Source: a bacterium
GTDB lineage: Bacteria > Pseudomonadota > Alphaproteobacteria > Rhizobiales > Xanthobacteraceae
Reading direction: 5' to 3'
Assembly (NCBI GenBank): GCA_029946075.1
Contig: JAQSDT010000744.1
Location: 1-12,814, forward strand
Length of the DNA stretch: 12,814 bases
Of the stretch, positions 1 to 5,794 are shown piece by piece (position 1 is the first letter of the stretch; the number at the start of each line of letters is the position of its first letter). A program made the position numbers and the translations under genes. The notes below the pieces were generated by a model. That model searched no databases, had not been told where the DNA came from, and was given only the letters and a program-made list of their open reading frames with translations.

Positions 1-906
1 TTCGCCGATCATGCGGCCGGCGAGCTGGCTGTCGCGGGCGCTGCTGTTTTCGGCACGCTCCTTCTCGCGATCCATGAACATCTTGTCCTCGATGCCCTTG
101 GCGCGCCAGGCGCGGCCGGCCTTGTCGCGCCGCGCCTTCTTCTCGCGCGCCTGCTGAACCGCACGTTCGGCATGGCGCAGCGCATCGGAGGCGCGGTCGA
201 GTTCGGTCGCGGCGCGGGCGCGCGCCGCGTCGCGGGCTTCGGCGAAATCCGGCCACGCGCCGCCGAATATCGTGATGCCGACCGGTGTCAGCTCGACGAT
301 GCGATCGACGCGCTCCAGCAGCGCGCGGTCATGGCTGGCGACGAGAACGCCGCCCTGCCAGCGTTCGAGCAATTCCGCGACCGCAAGCCGGCCGTCGCGG
401 TCGAGATTGTTGGTGGGCTCGTCGAGCAGCAGCACGTCGGGCGCTTCCACCAACAGCCGCGCCAGCGCGACGCGGGTTCGCTGCCCGCCGCTGAGCGAGG
501 CAACCGGCCGGTCGAGCGACAAGGACGGCAGGCCGATTTCGAGCAGCGCCGACTGCAGTCGCGTCTCCAGCGTCCAGTCGGCTTCGCCGGCGTCGCCGAG
601 CGAACCTTCGCCGCGCTCGATCCGGCGCAGACAGGCAAGATCATCGGCGACGCCGAGCGCCTCGCCGACGGTTACGCGATCGTCGGCCAGTTGCGCCAGC
701 ATGCCGATCGAGCCGAGCCGCTGCAGCGATCCGCGCGCTGGTTCGACCGCGCCGTTGACCAGGCGCAGCAACGTGGACTTGCCGCAGCCGTTGCGGCCGA
801 CGACGCCGGTGCGCTCGCGGCCGATCGCGAGCGTCAGTCCGTCGAACAGCGGCCGCCCGTCAGGCGCGGCGAGGCAGATGGAATCCAGAATGACAAAGGA
901 GGGCAT
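1..906 (-). CDS. ABC-F family ATPase, N-terminal part (gene continues beyond position 1)
   Basis: The 302 visible codons begin at an ATG at 906 and run in frame off the left edge. The first nucleotide-binding domain is complete: Walker A GRNGCGKST (residues 37-45), Q-loop Q72, signature LSGGQ (138-142), Walker B LLLDEPTNNLD (159-169) and switch His in ASHD (H192). There are no membrane segments. From about residue 220 a charged helical stretch rich in Arg, Glu and Ala, containing KARRDKAGRAWRAKG, matches the interdomain linker that in ABC-F proteins reaches the ribosomal P-site tRNA. The second ATPase domain should lie outside the window. ABC-F proteins act on ribosomes, as translation factors or in antibiotic protection, rather than in transport. 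I cannot tell which subfamily this is, so I give no symbol. The start was chosen because the family begins a few residues before the first strand. The ribosome site is only GGAA, 7 nt upstream, and lies inside a large potential stem. It is downstream of the ribbon-helix-helix gene on the same strand. Confidence 0.93.
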   Translation of the reverse strand, partial: MPSFVILDSICLAAPDGRPLFDGLTLAIGRERTGVVGRNGCGKSTLLRLVNGAVEPARGSLQRLGSIGMLAQLADDRVTVGEALGVADDLACLRRIERGEGSLGDAGEADWTLETRLQSALLEIGLPSLSLDRPVASLSGGQRTRVALARLLVEAPDVLLLDEPTNNLDRDGRLAVAELLERWQGGVLVASHDRALLERVDRIVELTPVGITIFGGAWPDFAEARDAARARAATELDRASDALRHAERAVQQAREKKARRDKAGRAWRAKGIEDKMFMDREKERAENSSARDSQLAGRMIGE

Positions 907-961
907 GGAGAGTTTCCGAAATGGACTGATGTCGCGGAGCGTTCAGCTTTGCGATGTCCAT
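860..961 (-). CDS. Possible 33-codon leader ORF overlapping the ABC-F start
   Basis: An ATG at 961 is preceded by a strong ribosome site, GGAGAG followed by TGAA. This is better than the site in front of the ABC-F gene itself. The ORF encodes 33 residues (MDIAKLNAPRHQ at the start, HLPRRA at the end) and stops at 860-862, which is 44 nt inside the ABC-F gene in another frame. I recognise no domain. Its start region and the ABC-F start region are complementary (see the inverted repeat at 906-972), so a ribosome on this ORF would open or block the ABC-F start. Leader peptides control several antibiotic-responsive ABC-F genes in Firmicutes; applying that here is inference. It could equally be a chance ORF. 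Confidence 0.3.
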   Translation of the reverse strand: MDIAKLNAPRHQSISETLHALLCHSGFHLPRRA

Positions 962-972
962 TTCACTCTCCA
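906..972 (-). promoter_or_regulatory. Long quasi-palindrome enclosing leader-ORF and ABC-F start sites
   Basis: The arm at 956-972 (17 nt) is fully complementary to 906-926 apart from a 4-nt insert at 914-917. In the minus-strand transcript this gives an 8-bp stem (UGGAGAGU with ACUCUCCA), a GGAA bulge and a 9-bp stem (GAAAUGGAC with GUCCAUUUC), closed by a 29-nt loop. The 5' arm holds the ribosome site and AUG of the small ORF. The 3' arm holds the sequence just before the ABC-F AUG and the A of that AUG, and the bulged GGAA is the ABC-F's likely ribosome site. The pairing is directly visible. A role in translational control is inferred. Confidence 0.5.
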
Positions 973-980
973 GGGGTGGA

Positions 981-996
981 TCGGCGATATCGCCGA
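981..996. repeat. Perfect 16-bp palindrome upstream of the ABC-F gene
   Basis: TCGGCGAT followed by ATCGCCGA is a perfect palindrome with no spacer. It lies 75 nt upstream of the ABC-F start and between the other two inverted repeats of this leader. A spacer-free palindrome suits a dimeric DNA-binding protein better than an RNA hairpin. No known operator is recognised. Confidence 0.45.
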
Positions 997-1011
997 AACG
1001 ATCAGGCGCAA

Positions 1012-1032
1012 GCGTCCGACCAGGTCGGACGC
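1012..1032. repeat. Perfect 10-bp inverted repeat between the RHH and ABC-F genes
   Basis: GCGTCCGACC and GGTCGGACGC flank a single central base at 1022. The element lies 35 nt beyond the stop codon of the ribbon-helix-helix gene. As RNA it can form a 9-bp GC-rich stem with a 3-nt loop. No T-run follows on either strand, so it is a poor intrinsic terminator. It may instead be an operator, or part of a structured ABC-F leader. Confidence 0.5.
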
Positions 1033-1067
1033 TGCCACTCAATTAAATACGCCCGACGGTTGTTCGC

Positions 1068-1331
1068 CTAGGCTTGCGGGCGCGGCGCTTCCTGCGCGAC
1101 GGCCGCCGCCGGGATGGCGCGGGTGCGGAAGTAGTCGAGCACGAACAGGCGGATCGCCGAGGACAGATTGCCCTGCTGGCGGTTGCTGTCGATCTCGCCG
1201 ACCAGTTCGGACAGCGTCATGTTCCGCAGGCCCGAGATTTCCTTCATGCCGTTCCAGAAGGCCTCTTCGAGGCTGACGCTGGTCTTGTGACCGGCGACCA
1301 CGATCGAACGCTTGACGACGGGTGACTTCAT
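1068..1331 (-). CDS. Ribbon-helix-helix domain protein (RHH_4 type)
   Basis: This 87-residue protein has the ribbon-helix-helix pattern of the RHH_4 family. A short strand, VKRSIVVAGHKTSVSLEE (residues 6-23), precedes two helices (about 20-34 and 39-50, with MTLSELVGEID). A conserved tail, GNLSSAIRLFVLDYFR (54-69), follows, and the last 15 or so residues are Ala/Pro-rich and probably disordered. RHH proteins usually bind DNA as dimers through the strand, here presumably via K7, R8 and S9 or neighbours; the target is unknown. The ATG overlaps the stop of the upstream DUF4169 gene (ATGA at 1328-1331), so the two are probably translationally coupled. A GGAG site lies 7 nt upstream, inside the DUF4169 gene. 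Family recognition is from memory of sequence pattern. The function is unknown. Confidence 0.88.
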   Translation of the reverse strand: MKSPVVKRSIVVAGHKTSVSLEEAFWNGMKEISGLRNMTLSELVGEIDSNRQQGNLSSAIRLFVLDYFRTRAIPAAAVAQEAPRPQA

Positions 1332-1513
1332 GATGCGTCTCCGTCGAGTTTGTGCTGGTCCAGCAAATCGCGGCTGCGATCCTTGCTGTTGTCATCGATT
1401 GCGCGTTCGGCCTTGGTCCGTCCGAACTTCGCGCGGTTGGCATCGGCCTGTCTGGCCGACTGCGCACGCTCGCTGCGCTTCTTGAAACGATTCAGGTTGA
1501 CGACATCCCCCAT
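1328..1513 (-). CDS. DUF4169 family small basic protein
   Basis: This 61-residue, strongly charged protein begins MGDVVNLNRFKKR and contains ANRAKFGRTKAER, the pattern of the DUF4169 family found in alphaproteobacteria. No enzyme motif or membrane segment is visible. It looks helical, with many Arg, Lys, Asp and Gln residues. An upstream in-frame start would give 72 residues, but I chose the ATG at 1513 because the conserved family start (MGDVVNL) lies there and GGAGG sits 5 nt in front of it. It is the first gene of a two-gene unit with the ribbon-helix-helix gene (ATGA overlap) and lies downstream of fumC on the same strand, after a probable terminator. The function is unknown. A basic partner of the adjacent DNA-binding-type protein is only a guess. 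Confidence 0.85.
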   Translation of the reverse strand: MGDVVNLNRFKKRSERAQSARQADANRAKFGRTKAERAIDDNSKDRSRDLLDQHKLDGDAS

Positions 1514-1792
1514 GCTCGCCTCCATCATCCGGCGGCTCGGAGGCACAATAATTCATCAGGGCGAAAAATAATGTCGCGCTGTGGTGCGCAAATGAAATCG
1601 ATGGTCATTCAGAATCCCCGTGTAAGGACTCATTGATAGCATCAAAAAATAAATTTCGCTCTGCGAAAACCGAATAAGTACTTGCATCTACCATGCGTCA
1701 ACGCGACGCCGATAGATGATCTCTCTCATCCTATAAGCGTTATGTTCTATAATTATATCGGTCACTCCGTATTTTCACGGGAGCGTGTTCGA
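1514..1792. other. AT-richer intergenic region between fumC and the DUF4169 gene
   Basis: This stretch is clearly richer in A and T than the rest of the window and has no convincing gene. It should contain the promoter of the DUF4169-RHH unit on the minus strand, but I could not settle on a good -35/-10 pair. A TATAATTATA palindrome-like stretch lies at about 1748-1757. The intrinsic terminator candidate at 1643-1668 is listed separately. A 27-codon minus-strand ORF (1525-1608) with a GGGGA upstream is noted but not supported. Confidence 0.5.
1643..1668 (-). terminator. Probable rho-independent terminator after fumC
   Basis: Read on the minus strand, a 6-bp stem (TTTCGC at 1668-1663, GCGAAA at 1659-1654) with loop AGA is followed directly by TTTATTTTTT. 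The stem is short but the T-run is strong. It lies about 125 nt beyond the fumC stop and upstream of the DUF4169 gene, so it would separate fumC from the next unit. Confidence 0.55.
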
Positions 1793-3208
1793 TCATCCCG
1801 GGTGTGTCATTTTGTCCGGCTGCACCAGCCGTTCGAACTCCGCCGCGCTGACAAACCCAAGCCTTACAGCCTCTTCCTTCAATGTCGTGCCGCGTGCATG
1901 CGCCGTCTTGGCGACCTTTGCCGCGTTGTCGTAACCGATCTTCGGCGCGAGTGCGGTCACCAGCATCAGCGAACGCTGCATCAATTCGCCGATGCGCTTC
2001 TCGTCGGCGCGTATTCCGGCAACGCAATGCTCAGTGAATGAACGGCTCGCATCCGCCAGCAATTGAATGGAATTGATCATACAATATGCCAAGACCGGCT
2101 TGTAGACGTTCAATTCGAAGTGTCCCTGGCTGCCGGCGACGGTGACCGCGGTCTGATTGCCGAAGACCTGGCAACACACCATCGTGAGCGCCTCGCACTG
2201 TGTCGGGTTGACCTTGCCCGGCATGATCGACGAGCCAGGCTCGTTTTCCGGCAAAATCAATTCGCCGAGACCGGAACGCGGACCGGATCCGAGCAGGCGG
2301 ATGTCGTTGGCGATCTTGAACAGGCCGGTTGCCACCGAATTGATCGCGCCGTGCGCCAGCACGTAGGCATCGTTGGACGCCAGTGCTTCAAACTTGTTCG
2401 GCGCACTGGTGAACGGAAGTTTCGTCAGCCTGGCGACATGCCGCGCAAACGATCCGGCGAACTTCGGTTTGGAGTTGAGACCGGTGCCGACGGCGGTTCC
2501 GCCCTGCGCCAGCGGGAACAGTTCCTTCACCGCGACCTTCAGTCGCGCGATCCCGCTCTCGACCTGCGCGGCGTAGCCGGAGAATTCCTGCCCCAGCGTC
2601 AGCGGCGTCGCGTCCTGGGTGTGGGTTCGCCCGATCTTGATGATCTTCGCAAACGCCTTTTCCTTCCGGCGCAGTTCGCGATGCAATCCGCTCAAGGCCG
2701 GGATCAGGTCGGCGATGATCCGCGTCGCCGCGGCGATATGCATCGCCGTCGGAAATGAATCGTTCGACGACTGGCTCATATTGACGTGATCGTTGGGATG
2801 AACCGGTTGCTTGGCGCCGAGCTTGCCGCCGAGCATCTGGTTGGCGCGGTTGGCGATCACCTCGTTCAGATTCATGTTGGTCTGGGTGCCGGAGCCGGTT
2901 TGCCAGACCACCAGCGGGAAATGGTCGTCGAGCTTGCCCTCGATCACCTCGCGTGCGGCGCGGACGATGGCGCCGGCGCGGCGGCCATCAAGCAGCCCGA
3001 GTTCCCGGTTGGTTTCGGCGGAGGCGAGCTTGACGATGCCGAGCGCGTGGACGATCGCGATCGGCATGCGGTCATGGCCGATCTTGAAGTTCTGCCGCGA
3101 GCGTTCGGTCTGCGCGCCCCAATAACGATCGGCGGCAACGTCGATCGGACCGAAGCTGTCGGTCTCGCTGCGGGTGGATTTGTTTCCGGATGTTGCTGAT
3201 CGGGCCAT
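1793..3208 (-). CDS. fumC: Fumarate hydratase, class II
   Basis: FumC converts fumarate to L-malate in the TCA cycle, without an iron-sulfur cluster, as a cytoplasmic homotetramer. The 471 residues fit the family (about 460-475). Visible signatures are VWQTGSGTQTNMNLNEVIANR (about 101-121), SQSSNDSFPTAMHIA (145-159, including the SSND substrate-binding motif), GRTHTQDATPLTLGQE (193-208, with the conserved catalytic-region His at about 196) and the superfamily signature GSSIMPGKVNPTQ (325-337), which carries the catalytic Ser loop. The C-terminal domain ends with the GTTLKEEAVRLG region. I chose the ATG at 3208. A TTG two codons earlier is possible but has no better ribosome site, and both have only a weak GGA. 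sspB lies 73 nt upstream on the same strand and may be co-transcribed. No truncation or missing motif is seen. Confidence 0.97.
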   Translation of the reverse strand: MARSATSGNKSTRSETDSFGPIDVAADRYWGAQTERSRQNFKIGHDRMPIAIVHALGIVKLASAETNRELGLLDGRRAGAIVRAAREVIEGKLDDHFPLVVWQTGSGTQTNMNLNEVIANRANQMLGGKLGAKQPVHPNDHVNMSQSSNDSFPTAMHIAAATRIIADLIPALSGLHRELRRKEKAFAKIIKIGRTHTQDATPLTLGQEFSGYAAQVESGIARLKVAVKELFPLAQGGTAVGTGLNSKPKFAGSFARHVARLTKLPFTSAPNKFEALASNDAYVLAHGAINSVATGLFKIANDIRLLGSGPRSGLGELILPENEPGSSIMPGKVNPTQCEALTMVCCQVFGNQTAVTVAGSQGHFELNVYKPVLAYCMINSIQLLADASRSFTEHCVAGIRADEKRIGELMQRSLMLVTALAPKIGYDNAAKVAKTAHARGTTLKEEAVRLGFVSAAEFERLVQPDKMTHPG

Positions 3209-3281
3209 GCACAAAGTCCGTTGAGCCGTGAAGTGGCGGGAACGCGCACACTACAGCGAGACGGAGTTTCCTGCGTTCAGA

Positions 3282-3797
3282 TTATTTCTTGCGGAAGCGA
3301 TCCAGCCGCACCACTTCGGCGCCTTCGCTCGGCTTCGCCGCATCGTCCTCGCTCTCGGCGACGGGCTCGGGCGCGGCGACGGGCAGGGCGGACGGGGCGG
3401 GCACCACGGGAAGCTTCGATGCCGAGGCGTCAGCCGCGCCTTCGGCCGGCTCGAACTGCAGGCCGAACTGGACGGACGGATCGAGGAAGCTCTTGATCGC
3501 CGAGAACGGAACCACCAGCCGCTCGGGGATGCCGCCGAACGACAGCCCGACCTCGAAGCGATCCTCGGTCACCACCAGATCCCAGAACTGGTGCTGCAGG
3601 ATGATGGTCATCTCTTCCGGATATTGCGCCAGCAGCCGCGGCGACAGCTTCACGCCTTCGGCGGTCGACAGGAAAGTAATGAAGAAATGATGCTCGCCGG
3701 GCAGGCCGTGCTCGGCGGCGTCGGTCAGCACGCGGCGCAGCACCCCGCGCAGCGCGTCGCGCGCCAGCACGTCATAACGGATGTGATCGGTCGCCAT
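3282..3797 (-). CDS. sspB: SspB-type ClpXP adaptor (alpha-proteobacterial SspB)
   Basis: SspB delivers ssrA-tagged and some other proteins to the ClpXP protease. The 171 residues divide into a folded core (1 to about 117, with RYDVLARDALRGVLRRVL and FFITFLSTAEGVKLS, and FGGIPERLVVPFSAIKSFLDPS at 87-108), a low-complexity Ala/Pro/Glu linker (about 118-160) and a short conserved basic tail, EVVRLDRFRKK (161-171). This layout matches SspB, where a flexible tail tethers the adaptor to ClpX. I infer the tail is the ClpX-binding module. A longer ORF starts 57 nt upstream, but ATG 3797 has an AGGA site 5 nt before it and begins at the family start MATDHIRYDVL. It is the first gene before fumC on this strand. 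Confidence 0.92.
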   Translation of the reverse strand: MATDHIRYDVLARDALRGVLRRVLTDAAEHGLPGEHHFFITFLSTAEGVKLSPRLLAQYPEEMTIILQHQFWDLVVTEDRFEVGLSFGGIPERLVVPFSAIKSFLDPSVQFGLQFEPAEGAADASASKLPVVPAPSALPVAAPEPVAESEDDAAKPSEGAEVVRLDRFRKK

Positions 3798-4048
3798 AAA
3801 AGTCCTGTTACGTTGCATGGCCGCCGGTCCGCCCGACTCGCCCCTTTTGGACATCGTACCCCGGCAGCGGCCGCAGGTCAGCAGGCGTCGCGGGTCGAAT
3901 TTGCGCCAGAAACGCCCGAACGGGTGGCAAAACGGGGGAATAGCGAATGAAGTGGAGGCTTCTGTTGCCAGCTGCCTCCGAACCCCGCGAAACGGGGCAG
4001 GGCCAATTTGGTTGGCCTTGAAGCCGCCGCCGTTCTAGATTTTCGCCC
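3798..4048. other. Divergent intergenic region between sspB and the CHR pair
   Basis: These 251 bp must carry the promoters for sspB (minus) and the transporter genes (plus). Two small hairpins sit near the plus-strand gene: CCCCG/CGGGG (3983-3987 and 3993-3997, loop CGAAA) and GGCCAA/TTGGCC (4001-4006 and 4012-4017, loop TTTGG). I found no clear -35/-10 pair and no good ribosome site before the ATG at 4049. No gene is seen. Confidence 0.5.
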
Positions 4049-4657
4049 ATGTCTCCGGATTCATTGCCCGCAGCCGCCCCTGCGCCAGATCTTCCTGCCT
4101 CGCCGCCACATCCGCCCAGCCTGCTGGAACTCTTCCTGGCGTTCGCCAAAATGTCGCTGGCCGGGTTCGGCGGGGTGCTGGTCTGGGCGCGCCGCAGCAT
4201 TGTCGATCAGCATCGCTGGATGACGGCGGAGGAGTTCAACGAAACCTTCGCGCTGTGCCATTTTCTGCCAGGCCCGAACATCGTCAACCTGTCGGTCGTG
4301 TTCGGTTCGCGCTTTCGCGGCGTTGCCGGCGGCATCGCAGCCTTTGCCGGGCTGGTCGGCCCACCCGTGGTGATCTCGATCGTGCTGGCGGCGCTGTATG
4401 CCCGTTACGGCGAGATCGATGCGCTGCGGCGCATCCTGGCCGGGGTGTCCTGCGCCGCGGTAGGCCTGCTGATCGCGGTCGTGTTCAAGATGATGACGCC
4501 GCTGGTCAGCAAGCGCGATGCGGTCGGGCTCCTGATCATGGCTGCCGTGTTCGTCGCGATCGGCCTGTTGCGGTGGCCGCTGCAGTCGGTCCTGCTGGCG
4601 GCGATCCCGCTCAGCCTCGGGATCACGGTCTTCGTCAGGCGCCGGGTAAACGCATGA
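4049..4657 (+). CDS. chrA: Short-chain chromate transporter family protein, first of a pair (CHR)
   Basis: This 202-residue, very hydrophobic membrane protein begins with a Pro/Ala-rich cytoplasmic stretch (about 1-22). CHR-domain motifs follow: FAKMSLAGFGGVLVWARR (about 31-48), WMTAEEFNETFALCHFLPGPNIVNLS (57-82) and FRGVAGGIAAFAGLVGPP. About five or six membrane segments are expected. CHR proteins move chromate (or sulfate-like anions) across the inner membrane. Short versions carry one domain and work as two proteins encoded by adjacent genes, which fits the overlapping downstream gene. The real substrate here is unproven, since many CHR homologues have no tested role. The ATG at 4049 has no clear Shine-Dalgarno sequence and is preceded by two small hairpins. 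Its stop overlaps the next start (ATGA). Confidence 0.9.
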   Translation: MSPDSLPAAAPAPDLPASPPHPPSLLELFLAFAKMSLAGFGGVLVWARRSIVDQHRWMTAEEFNETFALCHFLPGPNIVNLSVVFGSRFRGVAGGIAAFAGLVGPPVVISIVLAALYARYGEIDALRRILAGVSCAAVGLLIAVVFKMMTPLVSKRDAVGLLIMAAVFVAIGLLRWPLQSVLLAAIPLSLGITVFVRRRVNA

Positions 4658-5187
4658 ATCCGGATGCCAATCCGATCGGAACGCTCGTTTGGACTTTCGG
4701 TCTGATGTCGCTGTTTGCGGTTGGCGGCGCGGTTTCGGCCATACCCGAAATGCATCGCATTGCGGTCGACGTCCACCACTGGCTGGACGACAAGCAATTC
4801 GCCGACGTTTTCGCCATCTCGCAATTGTCGCCGGGGCCGAACGTGCTGATCGTGACCCTGATCGGATATTCCGTCGCGGGGATTACCGGCGCTCTCGCGG
4901 CGACGCTGGCGATGTGCGGTCCGACAGCCGTCCTTGCCTATTATGTGAGCCGTCTGCTGCAACGCTCGCGCCATGCAACATGGCCGGCCATTATTCAGGC
5001 AGCGCTGGTTCCGCTCTCGATCGGCCTGATGGCCGCCAGCGGTCTCATTTTGGCGCAGACTTCCGACCGGACCTGGGCGGCGGGGCTGATCACGGCCGCC
5101 GCGGCCGTACTCGCTTTTGCCACACGGCTCAATCCCTTATGGATGTTGCTGGCGGGCGGCGTTTTGGGTTTTGCTGGCGTTGTCTGA
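4654..5187 (+). CDS. chrA: Short-chain chromate transporter family protein, second of a pair (CHR)
   Basis: The ATG at 4654 overlaps the stop of the preceding CHR gene in an ATGA, so the two are translationally coupled. The 177 residues contain the second-half CHR pattern: FGLMSLFAVGGAVSAIPEMHR (about 14-34), FADVFAISQLSPGPNVLIVTLIG and a Gly/Ala-rich membrane segment with MCGPTAVLAYYVSRL. The C-terminal half is about three further hydrophobic segments. The two proteins probably assemble into one antiparallel transporter. The SPGPN motif here and LPGPN in the partner are the equivalent loops of the two halves, consistent with the duplicated origin of the family. I considered a single chrA gene split by frameshift. 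The clean overlap and the family's known paired form argue against it. Confidence 0.9.
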   Translation: MNPDANPIGTLVWTFGLMSLFAVGGAVSAIPEMHRIAVDVHHWLDDKQFADVFAISQLSPGPNVLIVTLIGYSVAGITGALAATLAMCGPTAVLAYYVSRLLQRSRHATWPAIIQAALVPLSIGLMAASGLILAQTSDRTWAAGLITAAAAVLAFATRLNPLWMLLAGGVLGFAGVV

Positions 5188-5216
5188 CGAAAATGGCTAG
5201 GCAAGACCTCGGGACC

Positions 5217-5231
5217 AACAGAAACTCTGTT
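5217..5231. promoter_or_regulatory. Small inverted repeat upstream of tctB (possible operator)
   Basis: AACAGA (5217-5222) and TCTGTT (5226-5231) flank AAC in the 99-bp gap between the CHR pair and tctB. The size and spacing would suit a dimeric repressor or activator, or a small hairpin. No regulator gene is nearby and no promoter could be assigned with confidence. Confidence 0.2.
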
Positions 5232-5286
5232 CAAATAGTACGGGCACCAAGCCTTAATGGGCGAAGCCTTTGGGGGAGAGACACCT

Positions 5287-5787
5287 ATGAGTGAGACGCC
5301 GAGCCAGGCGCCTGATAATTCCATCATGTCGAAATGGGTTCGCGGCCCGCAGGATTTCGTCGGCGGTATCGCCCTGATGGCGATCGCGGCCTTCGCCCTC
5401 TGGGCGTCGAGCGATCTGCAGGGCATGCGCGGGTTTTCCTTTGGCGCAGGTACCGCGCCGCGGATGTTCGGCGTGCTGCTGCTGCTGCTGGGCGCAGCCG
5501 TCACCCTGATGGGCCTTTTCACCGAAGGCCCGGGCATCTCGAAATACCACTGGCGCGGACCGCTGTTCGTTTCGCTGGCGATCCTTTCCTTTGCGGTGGC
5601 CATTCGTCCGCTCGGCCTCGTGATCTCGGCGTTTGCTGCCTTCATGATCGCGGCACTGGGCACGCATGAGACGCGATGGAAGGAGACCATCATCGTCGGC
5701 GCCTGCCTGACGCTCGGTTGCAGTCTCCTGTTCCCCTATGCGCTCGGGCTGCCGCTGCAGCTTTTCCCGCGTTTTATGATTCAGTGA
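5287..5787 (+). CDS. tctB: Tripartite tricarboxylate transporter small membrane subunit TctB
   Basis: TctB is the small integral membrane subunit of TTT-family secondary transporters, paired with TctA. The 166 residues have four hydrophobic segments (about 24-41, 60-78, 93-124 as a longer or double segment, and 134-156). The conserved GTAPRMFG loop (55-62) sits before the second segment, as in DUF1468/TctB proteins. The N-terminal 20 residues are polar and lie in the cytoplasm. I took the ATG at 5287 because GGGGGAGAG stands just upstream; an in-frame ATG 30 nt earlier has no such site. It is followed by tctA after 7 nt, so the two are co-transcribed and made together. The transported acid cannot be told from sequence. 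Confidence 0.9.
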   Translation: MSETPSQAPDNSIMSKWVRGPQDFVGGIALMAIAAFALWASSDLQGMRGFSFGAGTAPRMFGVLLLLLGAAVTLMGLFTEGPGISKYHWRGPLFVSLAILSFAVAIRPLGLVISAFAAFMIAALGTHETRWKETIIVGACLTLGCSLLFPYALGLPLQLFPRFMIQ

Positions 5788-5794
5788 GGGCGTG

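Noticed and set aside
172..1276. Overlapping plus-strand ORFs of up to about 330 codons
   Set aside because: They are antisense to the ABC-F gene, whose Walker A, signature and Walker B motifs are all intact on the minus strand.
1747..1757. TATAAT-like promoter in TATAATTATA
   Set aside because: It is self-complementary, so it appears on both strands, and no -35 hexamer at proper spacing was found on either.
3209..3214. TTG start adding two residues to FumC
   Set aside because: An ATG two codons later is more likely, and the ribosome-site context gives no support for TTG.
4049..5187. A single chromate transporter gene split by a frameshift
   Set aside because: Each half has its own start and stop with a clean ATGA overlap, and paired short-chain CHR genes are a known family form.
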